From Alentia gelatinosa (lineage: Eukaryota > Annelida > Polychaeta > Phyllodocida > Polynoidae), in contig OX465581.1 in the NCBI GenBank assembly GCA_950022655.1, positions 27,623,300 to 27,687,299 of the forward strand: a stretch of 64,000 nt of DNA, given 5' to 3'. How positions within the stretch are numbered: position 1 is the stretch's first letter; every line of letters begins with the position of its first letter. This document shows, piece after piece, positions 1 through 11,500 of this stretch. Under the pieces are notes generated by a model that was not told where the DNA came from, made no database searches, and was given only the letters and a program-made list of their open reading frames with translations. A program made the position numbers and the translations under genes.

Positions 1-1182
1 GTGACTAGTTTGTTTGTTTGTGGTTTAACGTCCCAGAGTATCCTGATGGTATATAGGGACCATCAATGATTTAAGCTTTTCACTTTTGTAGACTTATTTC
101 AGTCAATTCTTTTCAAAGATACTAGCGACTTCGTCGCATCATACTTGATAGGGTGAGGGCACAGAGTACTCTGTGGTGAGGGCTTAGTGGCGCCCCCTAC
201 TATTAATAGCTGAAACTATCAATTAGTTCCCAACCATCATTTCATGTGACACAGATTTTACCGACTACCAGCGAAATGTGATCTCATTGCATTCTCTCAT
301 AGGGAGCCGAAGTGAACCCGCTGCAACCACAGATAGCCGGTCACAAAATACCATTTCCAGATATAGGCGCACAGTACTTTAACTATGTAGGTTCGAGACT
401 ATATGTATCATTCTCCAATCTTTTAGATCCATATTTTTCATAAACTTAACAACTGTCATCGTAGCTTCGAGACAGAGTTATTCAGAGACGATAGTAGTAA
501 ACAACACTTCGAAAGTAACAAACGAGACCCAAAACAAAAGTCTAGCCTCAAAGCCCCATAGGTTTGGCACTAAGCCTTCTTCTTACTGGCCACTGGAAAT
601 GGTATTTTGTAAACGGGTATCTGTGGTTTCACTTTGGCTCCCTATGGAAAAGAGATCAGAAAACTCCAGTTCTAAATTATGTTTTCAGTACAGCTAGAAA
701 CAAATCTTAAGGATAGAAGTACATCTGTGTAGAGAAACACACACAAAAATAGCAGGATTCAGTTAAATACTGCACGAGAATCTCACTCTCGTGGCCCTTC
801 AGTCTCCATGCCTAGGTCTGGTTCACTCTGTCTCTATGTGCGGGAGATACTCTATTAAAGCAAATTCTACCAGAATCATAGTTTTTTTATACCGTATATA
901 GTGGGTAATTAAGTATCCTATAAAGAATCAAAGAGGTTTGTTTCTTTTAAATACATGACCGTATCTTTCTTTGGCATAGTTTCAAACAACATTTTCATGT
1001 TGTTACTGTTTTTCAAATACTTTTTTCTTGTACCCTTTGACAGTTCAGTAGGATATGCTGAACAGTTATGGGTACACCACATGCTTGGCATAATGGGGCA
1101 TTTTCCCCTTTCAGGAGGTATGCGTGTGCAAGTCTGCTGTGACCTATGTTCAGACAGGTCAGCTTCACCTGGTCATTACTCT
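1..1182 (-). mobile_element. LINE 3' fragment (C-terminal CCHC-like domain and 3' tail), interrupted by insertion
   Basis: Minus-strand 1182-1013 encodes LTCLNIGHSRLAHAYLLKG and then PLCQACGVPITVQHILLNCQ, the conserved C-terminus of RNase-H-bearing LINE ORF2 proteins. The sequence aligns with the second copy at 41800-42173. After about 940 the alignment breaks and resumes at about 140-1. There the 3' tail (TGACTGAAATAAG ... GGGACGTTAAACC ACAAAC repeats) is found. The roughly 800 bp between is therefore an insertion. The upstream end is cut by the foldback element at 1184. Confidence 0.7.
298..647. repeat. Foldback/MITE-like element with about 60 bp inverted arms
   Basis: 298-360 and 593-647 are imperfect inverted repeats: CATAGGGAGCCGAAGTGAA ... 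ACAAAATACCATTTCCAG on the left, reverse complement on the right. The spacer is about 230 bp. It lies within the segment that interrupts the LINE fragment, so it is probably the inserted element or part of it. No coding capacity is seen. Confidence 0.6.
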
Positions 1183-1183
1183 C

Positions 1184-1482
1184 ATAAAACTGGAGGAGTT
1201 TTAATCTTGGCCACCGTATCCCATGACTGGAGTTTGGCATGGTGACTTCATGAGGCTAAGCTGAGTGAAGTCCAGAGCCAAAACTCCAGGCGTGGCATGC
1301 AGTGGGCAAGATTAAGACGAATCAGGTTTTGATTTTACCCTACCCCGTCTCCTTGATTTTGGAATATTACATGATAACAATTCTGTATGCCACTAGTGGC
1401 ATATAAACTCTGTATGCCAGTCAGCGTGGCATACGGAAACTCAATGTTAAGTCTATGGGATTTTATATTAGGGGTAGGATAA
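1184..1482 (+). repeat. Foldback-plus-tail element, family A copy 1
   Basis: Left half (1184-1328): an imperfect 48 bp inverted repeat (TTTTAATCTTGGCCACCG ... CAAGATTAA) with a nested hairpin apex gacttcatgaggc...gagtgaagtc. Right half (about 1335-1482): bounded by TTACCCTACCCC and GGGGTAGGATAA, with GTATGCCACTAGTGGCAT-type palindromes inside. Copies 2 and 3 lie at 3364 and 9894. No ORF is present. Confidence 0.75.
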
Positions 1483-2445
1483 GACTCAATTCCCCACAGT
1501 TTCTCTTCCCATTCACAGTTGAATGAATGGTACCGGTATGCAGTTTGTTTCTTATTTGCTTGTTTAATGTTTATTCAGATTGTCATATATATGTCTGACT
1601 AGATCTTGATCTACTAGTACTACCCTAGCAGTAGCCACTGCATTGGCCATAAGTAAAGTATTCACCCCTAATCTGTGCATTCACTCCTAATCTGTCCTCC
1701 TGTTTGGGGACAACACAGGCCGGGTATACTGACCAGTGACCGAGTGGGTGTGGGTGTACCAGGGTGCTATGTTGACCACCTGGGGTCTTCTCAAATAATA
1801 ATAAGCGAAAGGAAATAATTTCATGGAATATAACAACGTGCCTAGTCTTCCAGAATTAAATTGCGTGGTCCTTCTTGATTTATCATCAGACTCATATGGT
1901 TTTTTTTATCTGATTAAATTAAATTCAACAATAACAGTATCACGAGTATGACTATGAGTGGTGCGAACAAGTAAATGCCACAATACGCCACAATACAGTC
2001 CATAGCCAATGTGGGGGTTGACGATCGGTTCAAGAGTTTGTATTGGAAATGTTTAAAACATATTTAGGTCCTTTGGGTGGTGTTGACATCTGTCAGGTGT
2101 AATTTATATCCTCTATTAGATACCGTCAAAGTACTTTTGGTTTTAAAAACAAGCACACGTGAAACGTGTGTCGCATAGGCCTACTTACCATCCGAAACAA
2201 CTGCCATTTTCTTCTGCTATGGCCCCTTCCCACAAAGACAATTGCTCTGGTCGATAAGCAGTTTGACAATATTGGTGATTTACCCCAAATGTGGAAAAGG
2301 TGGCCCTACGTTCAATGATATATTGACTCGAAACAATATAAATTTCGTTCCTTATCGACGTTCTGTGCCCAGAGAAGCCGCTTTAGCGGTCTGTGTGCGG
2401 TACAAGCTTCGGAAACGAAAATGAGGTTCGGGAAAAGGTCGAGAG

Positions 2446-2453
2446 TGACGTCA
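2446..2453. promoter_or_regulatory. CRE/ATF site (TGACGTCA) just upstream of the ATXN7 start
   Basis: A perfect TGACGTCA palindrome lies 45 bp before the ATG. The start codon itself sits in AAAATGGCGAC, a good match to the YY1 core AAAATGGCG. Both motifs are typical of TATA-less housekeeping promoters. Factor binding is inferred from sequence only. Confidence 0.45.
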
Positions 2454-2497
2454 CGCTCGGCAAAACCCGTTTGGCAAAAGCAACAAGAAGGTACAAA

Positions 2498-2585
2498 ATG
2501 GCGACCTTGGACGATAGTCCATCTCTGTATTTGGGTCAACAGTGGACCCATTGGGCAGAAAAGGTTGAAGGGAAATCTAAAAACG
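2498..2585 (+). CDS. ATXN7: ATXN7 coding exon 1 (start codon)
   Basis: The ATG at 2498 is in good context (caaaATGGCG). It opens a frame encoding MATLDDSPSLYLGQQW and ends in phase 1 at a GGTACGT donor. LGQ-x-W-x2-W matches the conserved ataxin-7 N-terminus, which supports this start. An untranslated 5' portion of the same exon probably extends upstream to about 2200-2400. Confidence 0.85.
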
Positions 2586-5500
2586 GTACGTTACATTTTA
2601 ATATATTGAAATATAATAAAACCAACCGCGCTGAAGAACTAATCTAGGACGATTCCGGCCAATTTGACAAGCAACATGACTTCGGATTTGCATTCATGAT
2701 GTTGATTTTTAAAGGATTGTCATATATCTTGATCTATGTATATTTTCAGATCACCCAGCGCCCAAAGAAGAATGTTGCAGTAAAGATGACGGGGACACAA
2801 TAAAACTTAGGCATCAAGGTAATATTCAGTTTGATATTAAAAGTGACTTTTGAAATTCCGTCACTGAAGCCAGCCTGCAAATTTGATAGCAACGTTTGGT
2901 ACCCAACGTTTCTAACCCCATTTCATTTCTCGCTAAGGCCCTCATTTGATGTGACACCCCTGTCAGATATATTAGAACGACGTGTAATTATGTCTATGTT
3001 CCTAATAAAGCACATGTGTATGGACGATTATATTATTTGACACTGGTTTAACTCGTGTGGTTCTAGCATCTTTGACACTTGACACTTTTGGGACAATTGA
3101 TGCAGGTAAAGATGCTACCTCAAGCCGGGTATCTGCCGAAGAAAATTATTTTTCGGGGGTTGTAAACGCTTGCAAAACATGTATACATAATGCATCAATT
3201 TAAGTGTAAGAAAAATATGTAATTGTATTTCGACTGGTTAGTAGCGTCTCAGAGATGTTAGCCAGTGTCTTCATTACCACGGTTCATTTTGTTTTGTGGA
3301 TTGTCGTGATTGATGACGCAATGTAAATCACTATAGCAATTTTCTGTTGAAAAGTACTATCGTAAAACTGGATGAGGTTTAATCTTGGCCACCGTATTCC
3401 ACGACTGGAGTTTGGCAAAGTGACTTCATGAGGCGAAGCCGAGTGAAGTCCGGAGCCAAAACTTCAGGAGTGGAATGCGGTGGCCAAGATTAAAACGAAT
3501 CAGGTTTTGATTTTATCCTACCCTATCTCCTCAATTTTGGAATATTACGTGATAACAATGCTGTATGCCACTAGTGGCATACAAAACTCCGTATGCCAGT
3601 CAGCGTGGCATACGGAAACCCAATGTTAAGCCTATGGGATTTTATATTAGGGGTAGGATAATATGCTATACTGTTAGTTAAATGAACGATGATGTTTATA
3701 TATTTTGAGCTATAGAATATGGTCGACCAGGACATAGAAAATACTGCTAGTGTTTGGTTTATCATAGCCTTGCGTTGTAAGTGGATCATACTAACAATCC
3801 ATCCGCCGTATTAGATATCTTCATAACACATGGCATTGCTATCAGATGTTAATTGGTTTCTTTAATACGTTTCGTTTTACAGATATGCCTTTGTATGGAC
3901 TGTGTCCAGCACGAGACGAGTTTTATCTTGTGGTTTGTGAGTGTTGCGAACAGGTTGTCAAGCCACAAGCACTCAAAAGACACATAGGTAAGAGCTTCAT
4001 TTGTTATCTAGAATACAATATTAACCAAAGCCCTCTGGTGTATTACAGTGTGTTTCCATTAGTCCTTACCTAAATTTAACAAAATGTAAACATTTATTTT
4101 CTTCTAGATTGAAATACTTTCTGCATTTTTTGTAATAGCAATAGCACATAAACTCTGCATATGGATACCAAGAATAAAAACAAATACAGAACTATCTTGA
4201 CATCTCGAATGGTTATGTAATGATAATTATTACCATTATGAAGAATGGTTTCAACGACACAAAGACAGTGTAGTCATTTTATTTTGAGGAAAAGACATAA
4301 ATAGAATGTTTACCCTTTTAACAAGTTTATTTTGAACAAATTGTTTTAAACAATTAATGTATGTCTTTGGTTCTCACCAGAACAACGACATGGCCACACA
4401 TCGCCACGACCGTCTACACTGCGAAAATCTAAAGGATCGCCGGGGCGGCATAGTGGCTCACCAGCACGACATAGTGGCTCACCTGGCCGCCGTTCGTCTC
4501 CAAAGCGAGAATCACATGGCAAAACACCTCCGATAAATCCCCCGGGGGTGAAATCTTCGTCTAAATCCGGTGGATCTTCACATCGATCAAGTGCTAGCAA
4601 TACGAAATCAAAGAAGTCAAATCATGCTATGCCTGTGGTCAAAGTGGAGAGGATCCAACCCTCAGCTATGGTCTCCAAATCAAATTCTTCCCCCAGCACA
4701 AAGACAGCCAATACAAAGCACGAGCACAATGAGCATAAAGACCACAAACACGATAAAGACTACCGAGAACATCATAAAGACCACAGAGAACACAGTAAAG
4801 ATCATAAACATGACAAAGAACATAAAGAGCATAGAGAGAAAGACCGAGACAAAGACCACAGAGAACATCACAAAGACCACCGGGAACACAGTCGGGAACA
4901 TAAAGACAAGGATCACAAACATGACAAAGAACATAAAGATTATAAAGAGAAGGATCATTCAAAGGAAAAAGAACACAAAGAACATACCAAAGACAGGGAC
5001 CATCGAGAAAGGGACAGAGACAAAGAAGCCAAAGAAAAAGAACATAAACAAGACAGGGATAGGGACAGAGATAGAGATCGGGATCATAATAAGGAGAAAG
5101 ATCACCGGGACAAGGATCATAGCAGAGATCGTGATCGCGACCACAAAGATAAACACGACCGGGAACATCGTGAAAAAGACCGCGATCACAAGGAGAAAGA
5201 ACATCACAAGGAACATAGAGACCACAAAGACCATAAGGACCACAAAGACCACCGGGAAAAGAAGTCAAACTTAAGCTCATCAGGCTCATCCTCTCAGTCT
5301 ACATCTTCAGTAACACCCCCTCGGCCAAGCTCGTCACAAAAGAATTCCACATCCATTCCATCACCATCCACACCTAGTAATTCGTCGAACATGGCTTCCC
5401 CAAGCAGTGTACCTGGGAAACCAGCGAAGTTCATAAAAGAAAAGATGTTGCCCTGCAAAGATAGGGAGTTCGATGCCAACAAGCATTGTGGGGTGTGGAT

Positions 5501-8500
5501 TCCAGAAATAGCTCGACAGTGCACTCGCTCGCTTACGTGTAAGGTAAGAGAAATGATCGCATATCCTCCATATAGTAAACACAACCAATATATTTCTAAA
5601 CAAATCTCGAAAATGTAATTATGATGACTGATCCTTTAGTGTATGCTTGATAATTAAGAATTAACATTTAATGTAAAAAGATATTAACACCGTGGTTTAG
5701 GAAAGTGTTCATTGTCATTGCAGACCCATGCATTGTCACTCCGGCGAGCAGTAAAGGGCCGACGGAAACCATTCGACGAGTTGCTCAAAGAGCATAGAGC
5801 AGCTAAAGAGTTATTACTGAAGTGGAAGGCTGAGGAGAAGGAAGCGGCAGCAGCTGGCAAAAATTCGAGTTCGACCAGTCCAGCAGTTTCGTCAAACAGT
5901 AAATCGTCTTCAGCCAGCGGTAGTCAACACCGGGATAGTGCAAGGGAGTCGTCTTCTGCAGCGTCCTCGGCAGCAAAGGCTGCAGCAATTAGTGTTCCCA
6001 TGCCCAAACCCAGTAAAGCACCACCGAAGGTGACATCACCACCCCCAAGGTATCTATAGAATAATATATATTTTTTGTGATTTGAAAGTATTTGTGGATA
6101 TTGGCGAAAACGTCTTGTACTCTAAAAGGAATAGTACTCGAGTGTTATCCATTTGAAAGGTCTTGAGGCATCTTGTAAGTTGTGTGATGAAATAGCATTG
6201 TTTGTGTAATGATGAGAAGTTAACGAAACTACAGAATCTGATGGAATCTCGATGTAAACCGCTTATGAAGATAAAACTACTTCAAATACAATTGGTTTTT
6301 TTTAAAGATAGCCACGTGTAATCAACACTATGCACTAAAACAAAGATAAGGGGAGAAGATAATTTGATAAATATAGGCGCAGCGTTATTGACGAGGACTT
6401 ATAGAAGCCAATGCCCTTCCTTATTCTCTTTTTAATAATATAGCGTAACAATATGTTGGTATATTCTTCCAGTCGACCTGCACCTCCGCCTGCCCCACCA
6501 CCTCGGGAAGAGCCCTCGGGACCAGCAGATTCATCCAGTCGTTTATCAAGTGATGCAGAGGATGATGACGACGATCGAGACAGACTGGGATATCCCCAGT
6601 TGTCATATCATCCCCGGCCTGCAGCGGTAGGTTAACCCTTTAAGGACGAATAATGCCTTGAGGCATCGACCAGTCCATGCTATTTCTTTTAAATATATGA
6701 AATTGTTTTTGACAGGGAAATGATTTATCAATATACATGAAATCTTCAGAAGATGTAGGTTTAACATCAAAATTAATATTAGTAAGCTAAGATAAGTAAA
6801 ATATTATTTATTACTTTACCCAAAATGTGTTTGTTCCCTAGTGGTATGCACTATCACTAGCACCCGTCCTTATGGTGACAGCTCTACCACAGGTGGCCAT
6901 CTGTATAGAGGTAAAACCTTTTGTACATCGCCATATTTTTAAGAAAGTATTCCACCTACCAAGCCCAAGCCCCAGCTAGGGCCCATAATTGAGTTGCTGG
7001 CAGACCTAACAGGCTGTTGTTGATGACCTGCCTGGTAGAATAACGTGGCAACTGCCTCTGCCAGAGGCATCACCGGGGTCTCAAACCATGTGCTGGCTAC
7101 GACCGGTATCTAGTGGCTCCAATGGCCAGAAACCTCACTGCTTCACTAAGCCAGTTTCATGGCTGGCATTAAGATCACAAGGGTGTGTCCACTTGAAACT
7201 ATTAAGTGCCACCTGCAAAGCTTTGCTGGCAAAAACTGATTATTAGCTTTTACCAGCTGGAATACACAGGCTTCTCACCTGGGTACTGTTCCCTCGTTGT
7301 TACCACCTGAACTGCCATGGACAAGGTAGCATGAACCATTGATACTTGTGGACTGTAGACCTGTGAGCAAAGGCCGAAAGTTTGGACATTTTTTAGCAGG
7401 ATTTTGGAAAGATTTTAGCACGAGAGTGGGCTATACTCGTTCTTAACATCATCAATTATCTATATTTACCTGTATTATTCGGGTATCCGTGGATAATTGA
7501 TTTTTTTTTTTAAGGCGTTCATTGACAGAAGGTTCATGTGTACAGATTCATGATTTTCAACCAACAGTCATTACATGAGTACAGTATATACAGGTCTTAG
7601 CCTCAGCAAATCGGCAGTTCCAGCCGAATATCACATTGGTTGCAAGGGGTTTGCGAACTGCAAACGCATAAGATGAGGTAGGGTCTGGTTGGATAAGGGG
7701 TCTAGGACTTCCATACCAACAGACACTCCTTCGAGATACCAGTTATTATTACATTGTCTGTGAGCAATTCCCACAGAAAGAGGCCCTTGGCAACAGGTTA
7801 TTGATCGGGTAGCATACCTCAATCACGGTCATTATGTGCTGTTCGTGTCCAGGAAGACCAAAAAAATACAGGACGTTAACAAAACATAACAGTACAGTAA
7901 GGACGAGACAACAAAACATAGACATTGGTAAGAAATTAGGATAAACAGTTATATATAATTATCATATGATTAATATCTTAGGATTTCAGCAACGACCGCG
8001 GTTTACTATGGCCAGAGAGTAATGGATTACAGACATGTGTAAGCCTGGTCAAATTTGACTCTACGCTAGAATGGGTGCAAATAGTGTTGACTATATAAAC
8101 ATTACCTTGCTAAGAACAGAGTTACTACGAGATCAGATCAGCGCAAAGCTGATCAAGATTTATTCCATTTAGTGCTTCTTTAAACTTTTGCCTGATTGTT
8201 ATGATTTAAAGTTCACGAGGGAGACAGTCTCATGGCTTCACACCCTGATAGAGCGGCGATTTCTTGAAGAAATCGGTTTTCGGTCTTCGGATGACAAATT
8301 TAACTTTGTTAGTACTTCTAGTGGCTGGTCCGGCCTGCGAATCTCTAACTGACATCAGTGTACCTGGCTGTACAGACCACCAGTGAACATGGGCCAATAG
8401 GTGCTTTGTTCTCCTGAGACTTAGTCTTTCTAGTTTTGCTCTGTGCAATAAAGTTGTCACATCAACATGATCTGCCATTTTAATTCTGAAACAACCCCTT

Positions 8501-11500
8501 AAGGCATTGTTGAGGCACACTTGCAGCTTAGCCCTCTGTTTCTTAGTTAAATAAACTGAGACAAAATCACAGTACTCCAACTTTGTTAAAATCATTGTTT
8601 TAACGATAGCTACTGAAGTTGGCCCATCAATAAAATAGCACAGCTTCCTAAGCTTGAAAAGTCTGTGATTAAAGTCATTTTTAATTTTTTCCATATATGG
8701 TTTAAAACTGAGACGTTAGTCAATAATAACACCAAGATAATTAAACAAGGTGACCATTTCTAGTGGTTTCGCATTTATGAAGCACGTTGGTAAATCATTT
8801 CTATCGAGTTGGTTATTGGGTAGGCACCAGAGAATTTTACTTTCCTTAGGATTAGGCACCAGGTGGTTCTCATAGAACCAGCCCACGAGTGCAGCAAGGT
8901 CTTCCTGCATCAGCTCTCATGATTTTCGGATCCTTACCGGCTACAACAAGAACAATGTCGTTGGCATATAGGAGAAAATGAGAATGTTTAATTAGGTTCA
9001 GGCACCCATTTATATAAAGAATAAAAAGGACTGGCCCCAGGAGAGATCCCTGGGGCACTCCCTTTTCCACACTTTTAACAGAAAATATTTTCTCATTCAT
9101 CTTAGTGGCTTGGGTACAACACATAAAGTATGACTTAAAGATCTGGATAATTTGAGGATTACCTGTACACTCACCCAAGATTTCGATTCGATCAAGATTT
9201 CAGTAACGCCATTTGGACTAATGCAATGGTGTGAGAAAGCTAGATCATTTACTGGCTGCTACATCCATTCAGAGAACGTCTTGCATTTTGCCAATGAGGT
9301 TGTCATCCATCAGGATCAAATTGCGCAAAACTATTTTTTTTCCGGATAGGACACAAGAATTTGATTGCAACAAAAGATATTATGTATAATATTGGCAGCC
9401 CCAAATACTCCTGTTGTCAATATAAGGGGCCTTGCTGTAATCTAGCACTATCATATTGACTAGAGGTGAACAGCTGAAAGTACAATGTTGCAAAAGTCCT
9501 GTTTGAAAATGATAAATTCGGCTGTATGGTGGTTGGAGGCAGTTTCATTAAGAAATTGTTATCATATTTGTCGGCGAATATTGTAATTTGTTTGCTTGGT
9601 CGATAGACCTTGACACTACCTAGGGGACTGTCACTACCTTGATTGTTACATGGAAAATCCAATGGCAGCTTACTTTATTAATCTGCAATAATATAATCTT
9701 ACAACTACCACATAACCTGTAGGCATTAGTTACATACACCTAATGTAGGGAACACGAAACAGCTACTCTTTGTCTTTGGCAACATTCATGAATTTGATGT
9801 TGTGGAAGTCCATACATTAACTGTCCAGGATGACACTATTTTAGGACTGGATAATTTCAATATCAGGTACATTGTTATGTGAAAATATTATCGTAAAACT
9901 GAATGAGTTTTAATCTTGGCCACCGTATGCCACAACTAGAGTTTGGCATAGTGACTTCATGAGGCGAAGCCGAGTGAAGTCCGTAGCCAAAACTCCAGGA
10001 GTGGCATGCAGTGGCCAAGATTAAAACAAATCAGGTTTTAATTTTATCCTAGCCTGTCTCCGCGATTTTGGAATATTACGTAATAACAATTCTGTATGCC
10101 ACTAGTGGCATATAAAACTCTGTATGCCAGTCAGCGTGGCATATGGAAACTCAATGTTAAGCCTATGGGATTTTATATTAGGGGTAGGATAAAGGCGTCG
10201 TCTCATTTCATCATGGATGATCCATTGTGATATGTTGACTTCCAAATCTAATTGAACAAATTGGATGTTAAACTACCTAAACAAACGAACAAATGATGAC
10301 TTCCATCATCTGCCTCTTAATCGAACAATCTGAATATGTGCAGCAGTACAGAATGCTATGCCTAAGCAGTCCAGAATTTACTTCTTATTATGTAGGGTGG
10401 AATGGTAGAAGATACACGACTGAAAATATCTTGCCGGAAGTCGCTGATGCGTGCTAGTTGAAGTCGCTGATGCGTGCTAGTTTAATATTCTCAAGTTTGT
10501 CCCACAATATCCTCAAGTTTGTCCTTAAAGTATTTACCTAATAGAGATCCTGACTATCGATAAGCTCCCACCAATATACCATATTATGTACATAATATCA
10601 AGAGACGTCACAAGTTTGAGTCTGAGTTTATTTATGCCACTCATTTTGTTGGCTCCATAATTTCACGAGTCGAAGACGAGTGACATTACGGGGCCAACAA
10701 AATGAGTTGCATAAATAAACTCAATCTCAAACGAGTGGCGTCTAGATTTTATCCTACCCCGTTTCCATATTTTTTCAGTATCAGAAAGTAGTGGCATAAA
10801 CAACACTTTATGTCACTACCCGTGACATAAACAAATCCCATGTTAAGCCTATGGCGTTTTTTATTAGGGGTAGGATAAATATATACACCAATTTTGCGAG
10901 ATAGGGTCATGCCTGATTATGGACCCATAGTGGCTTTTAAAGGGGTGATTCCACCAGGCCTGCACGATGTTGCCCATCACTCCCCTTCTCTGCTGGAAAC
11001 ACAACCCAGCGTTATATTTGTGTTGAAGAGCTGGCCTAGCCAGTTGACTGTCGACATCGGGCATGTGTCCGGCATTTGCGAGATGTCGTCTATCAACCAG
11101 ATAGCACGGCATTTGCGAGATGTCGTCTAACAACCAGATAGCACATCTCGACCACGCCAATACGCCCCCAACACATACTGAGTCCTAGGCAAAATATGTC
11201 TATTTTTAATTGTTACACGATTCGCCGCGAAGGCGAGAATGTCACCTCCCCAAAATAAAGCGTATCTTCCAATTTATGAAGCGTATTGTCCAAAGCATGC
11301 TAGCTACTGAGTATCATGGTAGACACTCGACTAAGTATTCAAATAGCTGTCGGTCGTTCACTTCTTTACATAAATCATCGACATATAGATAGATGTATTC
11401 CTATAATAGTAATTTTTCCAAGCCTTACCTCGTAACTTTGACTTATTCACACCGGAACATAGTTTCCCTCTAATCCCAGGCATTACAAAGTATGTAAATA

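Noticed and set aside
360..420. tRNA-like GGTTCGAGAC box
   Set aside because: Only a T-loop-like stretch is present. There is no cloverleaf or A box at the right distance.
4570..5289. Long open frames in other frames and on the minus strand over ATXN7 exon 4
   Set aside because: They are by-products of the repetitive charged-residue codons in exon 4 and have no support outside it.
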